A program made the translations under genes and the position numbers. From NCBI RefSeq assembly GCF_902364355.1, contig NZ_CABJDK010000001.1:488661-552660 (forward strand): a stretch of DNA of 64,000 nt, given 5' to 3'. The stretch is from Collinsella aerofaciens. GTDB taxonomy: Bacteria; Actinomycetota; Coriobacteriia; Coriobacteriales; Coriobacteriaceae. The first letter of the stretch is position 1. Every line of letters begins with the position of its first letter. The notes below the pieces were generated by a model. It was not told the DNA's origin, searched no databases, and saw only the letters and a list, made by a program, of their open reading frames with translations. Below are positions 26,177 to 35,445 of the stretch, one piece after another.

Positions 26177-26310
26177 AAGATTTCCTCCAAATCGAACGAT
26201 CGCTTGCTGCGGGCGGGTTACCCGCAGCCTAAAACCAAGAGATGGTAGGCGCCCGTTCCCCGGCAAAGGTCGGGGCGCCCGGTGCCGGTTTTCACGGAAT
26301 CGCACCGGCA
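26177..26310 (-). promoter_or_regulatory. Structured leader of aguA
   Basis: Three consecutive stems: GCTGCGGG/CCCGCAGC (26206-26228), GGCGCCC/GGGCGCC (26248-26279) and TGCCGGT/ACCGGCA (26283-26310). No known riboswitch class is recognised. It lies between the upstream permease gene and aguA. Confidence 0.45.
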
Positions 26311-26370
26311 AGCGACGACGTAACCAAGTGCGCGGAGACAAAACGCACGAAGGATACGGAAGAGAGATTG

Positions 26371-26422
26371 GGGTGGGCGGTGGTTACCGGAGCTATCGCT
26401 CACACCCACCCCGGGGGAATGG
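26371..26422 (-). terminator. Hairpin after the agmatine/putrescine antiporter gene
   Basis: GGGGTGGG near 26371 pairs with CCACCCC near 26407. On the minus strand it is followed by AATCTCTCTTCC. A weak terminator or processing stem; nothing else is seen in 26423-26544. Confidence 0.45.
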
Positions 26423-26544
26423 TTAGCAAACCTGTCGCTTGGACACGCCTCCGAAGAGGCTAGAGTGCCCGGAGTCGGGAGCGACAAGCCCGACGAAGCG
26501 CGCGTTGGTACACGAGGAGGGTTGGAGCCCCAGAACCGGGTGCT

Positions 26545-27984
26545 CTAGTTCTCCTCGGCCTCGGCGGCCTCCTCAGCGAGACGCTGGGCTGCGAGCTCAG
26601 GGGTCAGACCCTTGTACTCGGTCTCGCGGCCCTTAGCGCTGACGACGCGGACGACCTCGCCGATGAGCACGAGCACGATGAAGATAACGATCATCGGGAC
26701 CTTGTCGCCAATTTCAGCAGCGGAGAACGGGATCAGCGTGGCAACGATGGCAAGAACCAGCTCGATGCAGGGGATGGCCAGCATGACCTTCATCATGGCG
26801 CCCTTAAACGGGAACGTGAAGATGCGCTCACGGTTGGGGTCGTTCTTACGAAGGTTGAGGAACGCCGGGAACATCGGGATGTAGGTCAACAGCAGGAAGA
26901 CGACAGAGGTGCCAAAGAGCATCCAGAAGACACCGTTGGAGATGGCGTCGATGGGAACGAGCTGCAGGCACAGCACCAGGGAGGCAACGACAGCGTTGAC
27001 CAGGTTGGCGCCGTTGGGCATGTCGTCATCCGAGATCATCGAGGCGAAGACCTTGGGCATGTTGCCGTGCTCGGCAGCGTAGCGAGCAACGGAGTTAACG
27101 CCGAAGGACCAAGCGGCCATGTTGGCGAACAGGGTGATCAGGAAGGCGATGCAGATGACCTTAAAGATCATGGAGTCGCCCACCATGGTCTGGACTGCGA
27201 CGATCATGCCGTAGTCGGGGTCGATGGAATCGGCCGGCACAGCAGCGCCGATGCCAAAGCCAGCGAACAGATAGATCACGGCGATGGACAGGCCACCGAC
27301 GATAATAGCCTTGGGGATATCGCGAGCGGGATCGGCCATGTCGTCGGTCATGGTGCAGATGACCTCGAAGCCCATGAAGTTAAAGATGATGATCGACAGG
27401 TAGCCGAGAGCGTTGGTGTTGGTGAGCTCGGGCAGGAAGGTGGCAGCGGACATGTCGTTCGCAAAACCGTTCTCCATGGCATACCAAATGCCCAAAGCGC
27501 CAACGATAACGGCGACGGCGACCTTGATGATGGCGCCACCGTTAAGGACCCACTCGGAGTCGGCCGCCTTGGAGCGGCCCATGAGGTAGACGATCCACAC
27601 AAAGGCAAGATCGATACCCATCTTGGCGATCAAGTTGAACTCGATGCCAAAGACCATGCCCAAAATGTCGGGGAACATGGTAGCCAGCGAGGCGATCCAC
27701 AGCGGGTAGTTGACCCAGTAGTAGTACGAGATGCGGGCGCCCCATTTGTCGCCCAGGCCATCGCGTACCCAGTCGTAAATGCCGCCCTCGCCGTCATAGG
27801 TGGTACCGAGCTCGGCGACAACCATGCCGTAGGGAAGCAGGAAGGTCAGGATCAGGAAGATCCACCAGAAGAACTGCTGGTTGCCAATGGCGGCAGCAGG
27901 AGCGGCGGCCTCGCAAACGAAGACGACGCAGATGATGGTCGAAATGACCGTCAAGAAGGAAAGCTTTTTCTTTCCGTCGCTCAT
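26545..27984 (-). CDS. aguD: Agmatine:putrescine antiporter (APC family)
   Basis: 479-aa, about 12 membrane helices, beginning KLSFLTVISTIICVVFVCEAAAPAAA. Placed between putrescine carbamoyltransferase and agmatine deiminase, it should exchange agmatine for putrescine. AAGGAG precedes the ATG. The C-terminus is acidic (EEAAEAEEN). Function is from context and family; other amines are possible. Confidence 0.88.
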   Translation of the reverse strand: MSDGKKKLSFLTVISTIICVVFVCEAAAPAAAIGNQQFFWWIFLILTFLLPYGMVVAELGTTYDGEGGIYDWVRDGLGDKWGARISYYYWVNYPLWIASLATMFPDILGMVFGIEFNLIAKMGIDLAFVWIVYLMGRSKAADSEWVLNGGAIIKVAVAVIVGALGIWYAMENGFANDMSAATFLPELTNTNALGYLSIIIFNFMGFEVICTMTDDMADPARDIPKAIIVGGLSIAVIYLFAGFGIGAAVPADSIDPDYGMIVAVQTMVGDSMIFKVICIAFLITLFANMAAWSFGVNSVARYAAEHGNMPKVFASMISDDDMPNGANLVNAVVASLVLCLQLVPIDAISNGVFWMLFGTSVVFLLLTYIPMFPAFLNLRKNDPNRERIFTFPFKGAMMKVMLAIPCIELVLAIVATLIPFSAAEIGDKVPMIVIFIVLVLIGEVVRVVSAKGRETEYKGLTPELAAQRLAEEAAEAEEN

Positions 27985-28117
27985 GATGAGCTCCTTCGCT
28001 CAGTCTTGGACAGATCCGAGGCCCTAAGGTATTAAGGCAATTGCTTGGGCCTCGGTGAGCGGGCGACAGGAGACGAGCATCCGCCGCCCGCAAACGTGCT
28101 TTTAGAAGCCTTGAGGC

Positions 28118-29191
28118 TTAGAGCTGCTCGAGAGCCTCGAGAGCGGCGTGGAGCTCAGCCTTGGCGGAGTACTCGACACCCTCGTCGTTGAGCGGGGTGC
28201 GCTTGCCCAGGGCGGCAAGGAGAGCACGGATGGAGTGCTTGCGGTTCTCGGCCTCGACCCAGCACAGGGAGCGCTCGGGATCGTCCATGACCTCGTCGAC
28301 GACCTCCTCGTTGCGGGTGGCCGGCAGGCAGTGCATGAACTTGGAGTTGGGGCCGGCGAAGTTCATCATGTCCATGGTGACCTGATACTTGGGATAGAAC
28401 ACGTCCATGTAGTTCTCGCCCGAGACCTCCTCGTCGTACAGGCCATACCACACGTCGGTGTAGATGAAGTCGGCGCCCTTGATGCACTCGATGTCGTCGG
28501 AGATGACGACAGAGCCGCCGGAGACCTTGCAGTTCTCCTCGGCGATGGCCATCATCTGCTTGCCGAACTCGGCGCGCTCCTCGACGGTGCCAACGTGCAG
28601 GCCGCCGTCGGGGATCTGGTGGCCCTTAGGTCCAAACTGGACGAACTTCATGCCGACCTTGGAGGCGATGAACATGAGGGAGACGCAGACCTGGGTGGCG
28701 TCGCCGATGAAGGCCAGGGTGCAGTCCTCGATCTTCTTGCCCTCGGGGAGGTTCTCGAGCATGGTCATGAGGTCGCCCATCTCCTGCGTGGGATGGTTGA
28801 ACTCGGACATGCCGTTGATGACGGGCACAGCGGAGCCCTCGGCGAGGCCGACGACGTCCTTGTGACGGTCAACGCGAGCCATCATGATGTCGAGCAGCGA
28901 GCCCATAACGCGAGCGGTGTCGCCCAGGGACTCGTGACCGCCGAGCTGGATGGTGCCAGGGCCATAGAACTGAGCATGGCCGCCGAGGTCGGTCATAGCG
29001 GTCTCGAAGGAAAGACGAGTGCGGGTGGAGACCTGCTGGAAGATCATGCCAAGGCTCTTGTTGCGGAGCAGGTGCGGATAATAACCGTCAACCTTGATGG
29101 CCTTCTTCATTGCCAGGCCAAGATCCTCGATAGCCAGGATCTGCTCTTTGGTGAAGTCGTTGGTGTCGATGAAATCCTTAGGCAGTGCCAT
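28118..29191 (-). CDS. ptcA: Putrescine carbamoyltransferase
   Basis: Phosphorolyses N-carbamoylputrescine to putrescine and carbamoyl phosphate. Carbamoyl-phosphate loop [20 protein letters not shown] and HCLPATR are transcarbamoylase motifs. 357 aa from the ATG at 29191 (AAAGGAAA upstream). The operon partner genes make putrescine a better call than ornithine. The carbamate kinase that would make ATP is not in this window. Confidence 0.88.
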   Translation of the reverse strand: MALPKDFIDTNDFTKEQILAIEDLGLAMKKAIKVDGYYPHLLRNKSLGMIFQQVSTRTRLSFETAMTDLGGHAQFYGPGTIQLGGHESLGDTARVMGSLLDIMMARVDRHKDVVGLAEGSAVPVINGMSEFNHPTQEMGDLMTMLENLPEGKKIEDCTLAFIGDATQVCVSLMFIASKVGMKFVQFGPKGHQIPDGGLHVGTVEERAEFGKQMMAIAEENCKVSGGSVVISDDIECIKGADFIYTDVWYGLYDEEVSGENYMDVFYPKYQVTMDMMNFAGPNSKFMHCLPATRNEEVVDEVMDDPERSLCWVEAENRKHSIRALLAALGKRTPLNDEGVEYSAKAELHAALEALEQL

Positions 29192-29521
29192 GTCGATTTC
29201 CTTTCCGCCGGTCGTGCCGACTATTACTATGAGGCGCTCGAACATCACGCCTCGTGTTGACAAGACCATCATTCACCCGTATGCAATTTTTACCTAGTTT
29301 ATTCGGGATTAAAGACCGTTCACGGAGTTACACCCCCTCTAAACCAATATAAACCCGCAGGTAGCGGGATTGCAGGGGGTTTACTATCTAGAACCGCGAA
29401 CGGTATACGGCTATGCTGTATCTCGGCGCCTAATCCGCAATGAAACGAAGGGTTGAGACGTCTATACCCCACAAGGCATACAGGGCTTTGCCATAGATTA
29501 AATGAGATGGGACGGTGACAG
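29192..29521. promoter_or_regulatory. Divergent promoter region, ptcA/luxR
   Basis: No gene. Contains ACCGTTCACGG (29315-29325), a variant CCGCGAACGGTAT (29393-29405 region), and an inverted repeat TAAACCC-N20-GGGTTTA around CCCGCAGGTAGCGGG (29349-29382), which are candidates for the LuxR-type regulator or a global one. Confidence 0.5.
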
Positions 29522-30487
29522 ATGAACACTCTGATGTTCTTCTATACCCTAGCGATACTCGTGATCTGTATTGTGACGGCAGTGCTTTCGCTTGCCGCCT
29601 ATGCCTCGTCCCGTCGCCGATTCTTTATCTATGGCAGCGGCGTTTTTATTTGCTATGCCATCGAGATGACCGAGATCTTCTTTTTTGAATACACGTTGCA
29701 AAACCAGAGTTTTCCGGCCAGTGACTATTACTCAATTACCATGCCTGTAATGCGGACCCTTGTGGCGACCGCTTCACAGGCTTTTATTTGGCTGATTGCC
29801 ATGGACCTGCTCGATAAGCATTCTAAAAAGCAGTTTGTTATTCCCGTCGCAACGTTCTTCCTGAGCGAGCTGCTGATCATTGTCGCTGTCCCCTACGGCC
29901 CCATGCATCAATGGCTCTACTACACGATGCGTCAGGCATTCCTTGTATTTGTGGGGCTCTATATCTTTTGGACGGCACGCAAGAGCACACAAGTCGAGCT
30001 GAAGGCACGCGTTAACAACCAACGAAAGCACCTGATTATCGGCGCTATTCTGGTCGGATGCATCGTCGCCGAGGATTTCTACAACATTCTGATTGTCCCC
30101 ATGAGTCTGGCGCCCTCTTGGCTGCAACTATATCTGTCCGAGCGCAACTTTAGCGAAAACGTCTTTGCCTGCTACTTTGCGATTCTGCTGATCATCCACT
30201 CCTACCACGTGCTTTCAATCCGCATGCAGGAGGCGCCCGAGGAAAAGAACGTCAGCGATCTTGATCGACACATCGAAGAGCAGATGCCCTTCTATCGCAA
30301 CGCCTACAAGCTCTCCAACCGTGAGACCGAAGTTATGCGTCTGGTTGTGCTGGGCAAATCGAACCAAGAGATCGCTGACGAGCTATTCCTTGCCGTGGGC
30401 ACCGTCAAGACCCACATCCACAACATCCTGGTCAAAACCGAGCAGCAAAACCGCACGACGTTGATCCTCCACTTTTGGAAGCGATAA
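29522..30487 (+). CDS. Membrane-bound LuxR-type transcriptional regulator
   Basis: 321 aa. The first ~240 residues contain about seven hydrophobic helices and the last ~65 a LuxR helix-turn-helix (LSNRETEVMRLVVLGKSNQEIADELFLAVGTVKTHIHNIL). Such membrane-anchored LuxR proteins are typical of Coriobacteriia. Divergent from the agmatine operon, so it probably senses agmatine/putrescine or membrane state and controls it. The ribosome site is weak (GACGGTGAC). Confidence 0.85.
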   Translation: MNTLMFFYTLAILVICIVTAVLSLAAYASSRRRFFIYGSGVFICYAIEMTEIFFFEYTLQNQSFPASDYYSITMPVMRTLVATASQAFIWLIAMDLLDKHSKKQFVIPVATFFLSELLIIVAVPYGPMHQWLYYTMRQAFLVFVGLYIFWTARKSTQVELKARVNNQRKHLIIGAILVGCIVAEDFYNILIVPMSLAPSWLQLYLSERNFSENVFACYFAILLIIHSYHVLSIRMQEAPEEKNVSDLDRHIEEQMPFYRNAYKLSNRETEVMRLVVLGKSNQEIADELFLAVGTVKTHIHNILVKTEQQNRTTLILHFWKR

Positions 30488-30593
30488 CCTACCAAAAAGG
30501 GACAGGTTTATTTTGGCAGGTTTTATCTGGACAAACGTCGGCCGCTGCGAGGGAGTTGCCTTCCCTCGCAGCGGTCTTCTAGCAGCAAAAACC
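30488..30593 (+). repeat. Dispersed repeat and hairpin, copy 2 of the duplicated block
   Basis: 30494-30530 carries GGGACAGGTTTATTTTGGCA followed by GGTTTTATCTGG. Next comes the hairpin GCCGCTGCGAGGGA / TCCCTCGCAGCGGT, which may terminate the luxR transcript. Paralogous to 22028-22161. Confidence 0.7.
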
Positions 30594-30712
30594 AAGTGAG
30601 TAGACTTCTTGCAGGAGGCAGAGCACACCCCAAATCGCCACAGCGCTGACCTGCGGTTTTACCGAGCATTTGTCGCGATGTGCTCGGCAGATCCAAAAAA
30701 GTCTACTCACTT
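30594..30712. repeat. Nested palindrome, family beta copy 2
   Basis: Arms AAGTGAGTAGACTT (30594-30607) and AAGTCTACTCACTT (30699-30712) are exact complements. The core has CCTGCGGTTTTACCG and GAGCACA / TGTGCTC. Followed at about 30740-30780 by a CCGCCGCGGAAGGG / CCCTCCGCGGCGG hairpin, probably the terminator of the ABC permease on the minus strand. Confidence 0.8.
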
Positions 30713-30813
30713 GCATCTGAGGCGTACCGGAAAGGCAAAAACCGCCGCGGAAGGGGGCCGACTCCCTCCGCGGCGGTTGTTTGCGTTGGTTTTGCGACGG
30801 TTTTGCCCGTCTG

Positions 30814-33051
30814 CTACTCGCTGTAACGGGTGGCGATGGCAGCTTGTACCATGCCGGTGCTCATGAGGTAGGTCACCAGGAAGTAACCACCATAGGCCGC
30901 CAGGAAGATCGCACAGGTGAGGCCCACGGTACCGCCGATGCTCATGTTGCCAAACGTGCTCACCAGCTCGATGATCACCTTAAGCGCCACAAAGGAGTGC
31001 GCCAGACCCACTGCCAGCGGGAATAGGAAGAACACCGCTTGCTGCGCCATCACCGAATGGCGAATCTGGCGGTCGTCACAGCCAATCTGTGCCAGCACAC
31101 GATAGCTGCGGCTGCCGTCGGCCACATTGGAGAGCTGCTGGATCGACAGTATCGCCGCGCACGCAACGACCAGTACAAAGCCAATGTAGATGGCCAGATA
31201 GCTAATCATGCCGTTCATCTGCGCTGCTTGCGTGTACATCTCGGAACGCATGATGAAGACTCCCCACGACCCCGGCTCCTTGCCGTCAACGAGCAGATTA
31301 TCGAGCAAGGTGTATTTAATGCTCTCGTCTGCCTCGGTCGTATCCATACCCTGTTTGTAATTAACGAGCAGATTACTGGAATACGGCTGCAGATTAAGCT
31401 GGGACAGCAGCTCATCGGCTACGACCACGGTACCGGGATTGCTGCCCATCGCCGAGTTGGCGATGGCCGCCGTGTCCTCGTCCGACTTATCGGTTGCGGG
31501 CTTGAGCTCATGCCCGTCCAAGGTGAGGGTATGGCCGCCAGCCATATACTTGGTGTACAGGTCGCCCAGCTCACCGCCCATATCACACGTAAGCACGTAC
31601 TGGTCGCGGCCAATGCTCACCGGCTCCTCGCCCATCATCTGGCGCAGCTTGTTGTACTGGCTCGCCGGCGTCACATACAGACCCATCGCATCGGCGTTGC
31701 TTCCCTCGAGCGCCTTGAGAAGCTTTTCGCCCATGGCCTTGCACATCTCACCCGCCACCACCGAGGGGCCCGAGCCGCCAAGCGGATAACTCAGATACGA
31801 ATCGATCTGCACATGCTCACCGGCAACATCGGCGATATTGACCTTCTTGCCGGTCTCGTCGTTGTTGTCCGCCGACTTGCCCTTAATACCGTCTGCAACG
31901 TTATCGGGATCTTTACGATCGCCATGCCATGCAGCGTACAAATCGACCGTTGCATCGGCCAGCACCATGCGATCGGCCTCAGACGGATTGACATACTCCT
32001 TGTAGTAGTCGAGCGTTTCGGGCGTGTAATAGACATACGTCTGAGACACGTCAACAGGGTTATAGCGCTCCAGATTCTCGTTCATCACGTTGGCAATCGA
32101 CATACCGCACGTCACCGAGGTAATGGCAAGGAACAGAATCATCGCGATGACGCCCATCGAAAAGCACACCGTATTGACCTTGGCCGAAAGCTGACGCACG
32201 GTAAACATATTGAGGCCGCGCCAATACACGCCGCGCAAGCTCTGCAGCAGCTTGATGAGCATGCCCGAGAGTCCCCAGAACAGGGCAAAGGTGCCCACCG
32301 TAACCATAGCGGTCGTAATGCCAAACTGGCTCATGGCCCCGTCCAGCTTGTCGCCCGTCTCGGTTAGCGGGAACCCATCACGCAGCAGACGGTAATAGGC
32401 CACGCCCACAAGTAGCACGCCCACGGTAAAGATGGCAATCGCGATCCAGGGGTTGCGTGTCTTGATGCTCTCGTTGCGACGCTCGGCACCCATAAGCTCG
32501 ATGAGTTTGGTACGACGCACGGCGCGCAGGTTCAGCAGTAGCGTGAGCACAAACATTACGAGCATGCAGGCAAGGGTCAGGTTGAACGCATGCACCGAGA
32601 AAAAGAAGTGAAAATCGGCGATCTGCGTCTTAAAGAGCGAAGCCGTAAAGAACGTCATGAGCTGGGAGAGCCCCACGCCCAGCACAATGCCGGCGACAAA
32701 GGCGCCGACCGAAACGATCACGGTCTCGAGCGCCATGATCGTGGCGACGCGCCCGCGCCCCATGCCAAGCACCTGGTACAGGCCAAACTCCTTCTTACGG
32801 CGTTTCATGATGAAGTTATTGGCATACACCATCAAAAAGGCCATGACGCCAGCCAAAAAGTAAGTAAGGTAACCGAGCATGGTGCCCATGAGCTCGGACA
32901 GTCCCTCTTCCTCGATGCCGGCAATGTCGACCTGCATCGAGACGGTGTTGAAAGCATAGAAGACCGTGACGCCTAGGGTGAGCGTCAGCAAGTAGACGAG
33001 GTAATCGCGGCCGGCGCGGCGGACGTTGCCCCAAGCGAGTTTACAGAGCAT
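30814..33051 (-). CDS. FtsX/BceB-type ABC transporter permease
   Basis: About 745 aa, around ten membrane helices in two blocks with a large extracellular domain at about residues 330-560. N-terminus MLCKLAWGNVRRAGRDYLVYLLTLTLG is typical of BceB-like permeases that detoxify or sense cell-wall antibiotics. The ATG at 33051 follows GAGG and overlaps the ATPase stop by 11 nt. No BceRS two-component genes are adjacent. A copy of its 3' end sits at 22394-22454. Confidence 0.9.
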   Translation of the reverse strand: MLCKLAWGNVRRAGRDYLVYLLTLTLGVTVFYAFNTVSMQVDIAGIEEEGLSELMGTMLGYLTYFLAGVMAFLMVYANNFIMKRRKKEFGLYQVLGMGRGRVATIMALETVIVSVGAFVAGIVLGVGLSQLMTFFTASLFKTQIADFHFFFSVHAFNLTLACMLVMFVLTLLLNLRAVRRTKLIELMGAERRNESIKTRNPWIAIAIFTVGVLLVGVAYYRLLRDGFPLTETGDKLDGAMSQFGITTAMVTVGTFALFWGLSGMLIKLLQSLRGVYWRGLNMFTVRQLSAKVNTVCFSMGVIAMILFLAITSVTCGMSIANVMNENLERYNPVDVSQTYVYYTPETLDYYKEYVNPSEADRMVLADATVDLYAAWHGDRKDPDNVADGIKGKSADNNDETGKKVNIADVAGEHVQIDSYLSYPLGGSGPSVVAGEMCKAMGEKLLKALEGSNADAMGLYVTPASQYNKLRQMMGEEPVSIGRDQYVLTCDMGGELGDLYTKYMAGGHTLTLDGHELKPATDKSDEDTAAIANSAMGSNPGTVVVADELLSQLNLQPYSSNLLVNYKQGMDTTEADESIKYTLLDNLLVDGKEPGSWGVFIMRSEMYTQAAQMNGMISYLAIYIGFVLVVACAAILSIQQLSNVADGSRSYRVLAQIGCDDRQIRHSVMAQQAVFFLFPLAVGLAHSFVALKVIIELVSTFGNMSIGGTVGLTCAIFLAAYGGYFLVTYLMSTGMVQAAIATRYSE

Positions 33052-33826
33052 CGGAGCCCTCACCGCCCATCATGGCAACGACCTCCATAATGCGGTCGAA
33101 GAACTCTCGGCGGTCGGTATCGCCGCGGCGCAGCTCGGTGAAGATCTTGCCGTCGCGAATAAACAGCACACGGCTCGTGTAGCTGGCGGCAAAGCTGTCG
33201 TGCGTGACCATGAGTACCGTGGCGCGCAGGCGGCGATTCAGGGCCTCCAGGCTCTCGAGCAGCAGACGAGCGCTTTTGGAGTCGAGGGCGCCGGTGGGCT
33301 CGTCGGCCATAATCATAGTGGGGTCGGTGACGAGCGCGCGAGCCGCGGCAACGCGCTGCTGCTGACCACCGGACATCTGGTAGGGATACTTGTCGAGCAC
33401 CTGGCTGATGGACAGGCGCGCTGCCACATCCTGCACGCGGGTCGAAATCTCTGCCGAGTTTGCGCGGGCGATGGTGAGCGGCAGGGCGATGTTCTCGCGT
33501 GCCGTGAGCGTATCGAGCAGGTTGGAATCCTGGAAGATAAAGCCCAGCTCCTCGCGGCGGAACTGCGAGAGCTTGGCCTGCTTCATGCGCGTCACATCCT
33601 GGCCGTTGATGCGGATGGCGCCACTCGTGGCGGCATCGATGGTCGACACGCAGTTGAGCAACGTCGACTTGCCCGAGCCCGAGGCTCCCATGATGCCGAC
33701 GAATTCGCCGCGGTTGACGGTAAAGTTGACGTCGTTGAGCGCGCGGGTCACGTTGCCCAGCGCTCCATATACCTTTTCGAGATGCGCGACCTCCAGTACC
33801 GGGGTCGCCATTTGGGTGGTTTGCAT
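33041..33826 (-). CDS. ABC transporter ATP-binding protein (BceA/MacB type)
   Basis: 261 aa: Walker A GASGSGKS, Q-loop FIFQDSNLLDTLT, signature MSGGQQQR, Walker B MIMADEPTGALD and switch His in VTHD. FtsX-partner class by the LDSKSA and LLDTLTARENIALPL patterns. AAAGGA precedes the ATG. Overlaps the permease gene, so the two form one transporter. Confidence 0.93.
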   Translation of the reverse strand: MQTTQMATPVLEVAHLEKVYGALGNVTRALNDVNFTVNRGEFVGIMGASGSGKSTLLNCVSTIDAATSGAIRINGQDVTRMKQAKLSQFRREELGFIFQDSNLLDTLTARENIALPLTIARANSAEISTRVQDVAARLSISQVLDKYPYQMSGGQQQRVAAARALVTDPTMIMADEPTGALDSKSARLLLESLEALNRRLRATVLMVTHDSFAASYTSRVLFIRDGKIFTELRRGDTDRREFFDRIMEVVAMMGGEGSDAL

Positions 33827-33970
33827 ACCGAGTCCTTTCTTGCGATTAGTCTACGGCATCTATAGTCGCAAGGAGCCGAGTCGGCTACCATCGATATGGC
33901 TTACGCTTGCCTTACCGTTGTGTAAGGTAAGGGTAGCCTGCCATGTGTTGATGTGGAGAGAGGACTCCTG

Positions 33971-34957
33971 TTGAAGACTGTTCATGTTGCCGCTGGGATC
34001 ATTCGCAAGGATGGATCTGACGAGCTGCTTGCCGTGCAGCGCGGCTACGGCGACATGCAGGGACTGTGGGAGTTCCCAGGTGGCAAGCTCATGCGCGGCG
34101 AAACACCCGAAGACGCTGTGCGCCGCGAGCTTATGGAAGAGCTACAGGTAAAGGTCACCAACCTACGTGATTTCTACACCGTTGAGTATGACTACCCCGA
34201 TTTTCATCTCTCAATGGAGTGTTACTACTGCTCGCTGGCTGATGAATCCGATGAGCCCCAGAAGCACGACCGCCAGCTCGATATCCGCTGGATTCCGCGC
34301 ACCTCGCTTGCCACGGTGGAATGGATGCCCGCCGACAAGGGGCTCATTGATGCGCTGATTGAGCTGAAGGAAGACCGGCTTGAGGCTAATGGCGCTGCCA
34401 ACGATACCGAGACCACGGCCGACGAGCCCGCTACCAAACCCAAGCGCAAGCCTAAGCGCCACAGCAAAAAGCGCCCCAAGCCCGGCCTGCTGGACGGCAT
34501 CGATACCTCGGACCTCTCCGCTGACGAGCGCGAACTGGTCCGCCGTCGAGCCGCCATCAAAAAGTCCATGAAGGGCAACAAACGCGCCAACACCAAGCCC
34601 GAGCTGCTCGTTCGCCAGCGCCTACGGGCCGCCGGCCTCACGGGCTATCGTTTGGAATGGAAGGTGCCCGGCAAGCCCGACATCGCCTTTCCCGGGCGCA
34701 AGATCGCCATCTTCGTCAACGGCTGCTTTTGGCACCGCTGCCCCAAGTGCAACCCGAGCCAGCCCAAGCGCAATGTTGATTTTTGGGAGGCAAAGTTCCG
34801 TCGCAACGTCGAGCGCGACCGCGCTGCCGTGGCGGCACTCACTCAAATGGGCTGGACACCCATAACCATCTGGGAATGCGAGCTCAAAAAAGACCGCATC
34901 GACGCCACGATGGAAAAGGTCATCGAGCAGGTACGGGCTGCAGAGCCGCAGCGCTAA
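33971..34957 (+). CDS. NUDIX hydrolase fused to Vsr-type mismatch endonuclease
   Basis: 328 aa with two complete domains. Residues 1-125 are MutT-like: the box GGKLMRGETPEDAVRRELME-EL fits GX5EX7REUXEEXGU. A Lys/Pro-rich linker (about 150-170) follows. From about 185 on it is a very-short-patch repair endonuclease: KRANTKPELLVRQRLRAAG, VPGKPDIAFPGRKIAIFVNG, CFWHRCPKC, with catalytic Asp and Zn-ligand His/Cys. A GTG at 33953 overlaps the ribosome site, so I take the TTG at 33971 (AGAGGA upstream). Both halves prevent mutations; no dcm methylase is in the window. Confidence 0.88.
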   Translation: MKTVHVAAGIIRKDGSDELLAVQRGYGDMQGLWEFPGGKLMRGETPEDAVRRELMEELQVKVTNLRDFYTVEYDYPDFHLSMECYYCSLADESDEPQKHDRQLDIRWIPRTSLATVEWMPADKGLIDALIELKEDRLEANGAANDTETTADEPATKPKRKPKRHSKKRPKPGLLDGIDTSDLSADERELVRRRAAIKKSMKGNKRANTKPELLVRQRLRAAGLTGYRLEWKVPGKPDIAFPGRKIAIFVNGCFWHRCPKCNPSQPKRNVDFWEAKFRRNVERDRAAVAALTQMGWTPITIWECELKKDRIDATMEKVIEQVRAAEPQR

Positions 34958-35042
34958 CAGCGAGCATTCACACGCCCCACACAGGCGAGCCACATCCACG
35001 TCACAAACCTTAGAAAGCCCTTAAGCCCAAAACCTTTCAAGA

Positions 35043-35083
35043 GTGTTACTCAATAGCCTTGACCTGCGGTTTCATCGTAACAC
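35043..35083. repeat. Small palindrome with beta-family core
   Basis: GTGTTAC (35043-35049) and GTAACAC (35077-35083) enclose GACCTGCGGTTTCATC, the same core motif as beta copies 1-4. The rest of 34958-35210 shows nothing else. Confidence 0.55.
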
Positions 35084-35210
35084 CAAACCAGGTTAAGCCT
35101 TTCTTTAGCGCTTCTTTGAACGGTCCGCTGCATAATACTGCCAACGCACGGGACCTAGCAGCACACCCTGTGCGCAACCTTTTGGTGGACATCGAGGAGG
35201 CCGCATAAGC

Positions 35211-35420
35211 ATGCATTCTTCCAATGACGCAACACAGCAGCCATCCCTAACACATGCAGACCTTTTCTCCTTCCCCCCGACACAGAGAAATGGCCTCCTC
35301 GACTCCCCCACCACAAAAGCAAAACGCTCAACCGACCAGAACCTCAACTTGCGAGCATCGTTCGAAAAGCTCCAAGCATCCCTAAACAAGGCGTTCCCCG
35401 AACAGGCAAGAGCAATCTAA
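35211..35420 (+). CDS. Possible small protein, 69 aa
   Basis: Not recognised. GAGGAGG lies 10 nt before the ATG and the frame ends 25 nt before araC. Composition is Ser/Thr/Gln-rich (MHSSNDATQQPSLTHADLFS). Without homology it is only tentative. Confidence 0.25.
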   Translation: MHSSNDATQQPSLTHADLFSFPPTQRNGLLDSPTTKAKRSTDQNLNLRASFEKLQASLNKAFPEQARAI

Positions 35421-35445
35421 GCCCATCGCGCTTTATACTGATGCC

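Noticed and set aside
26281..26310. CCGGTGCGATTCCG in the aguA leader, resembling part of a cobalamin riboswitch
   Set aside because: The other conserved boxes of that class are absent and the gene is not cobalamin-related.
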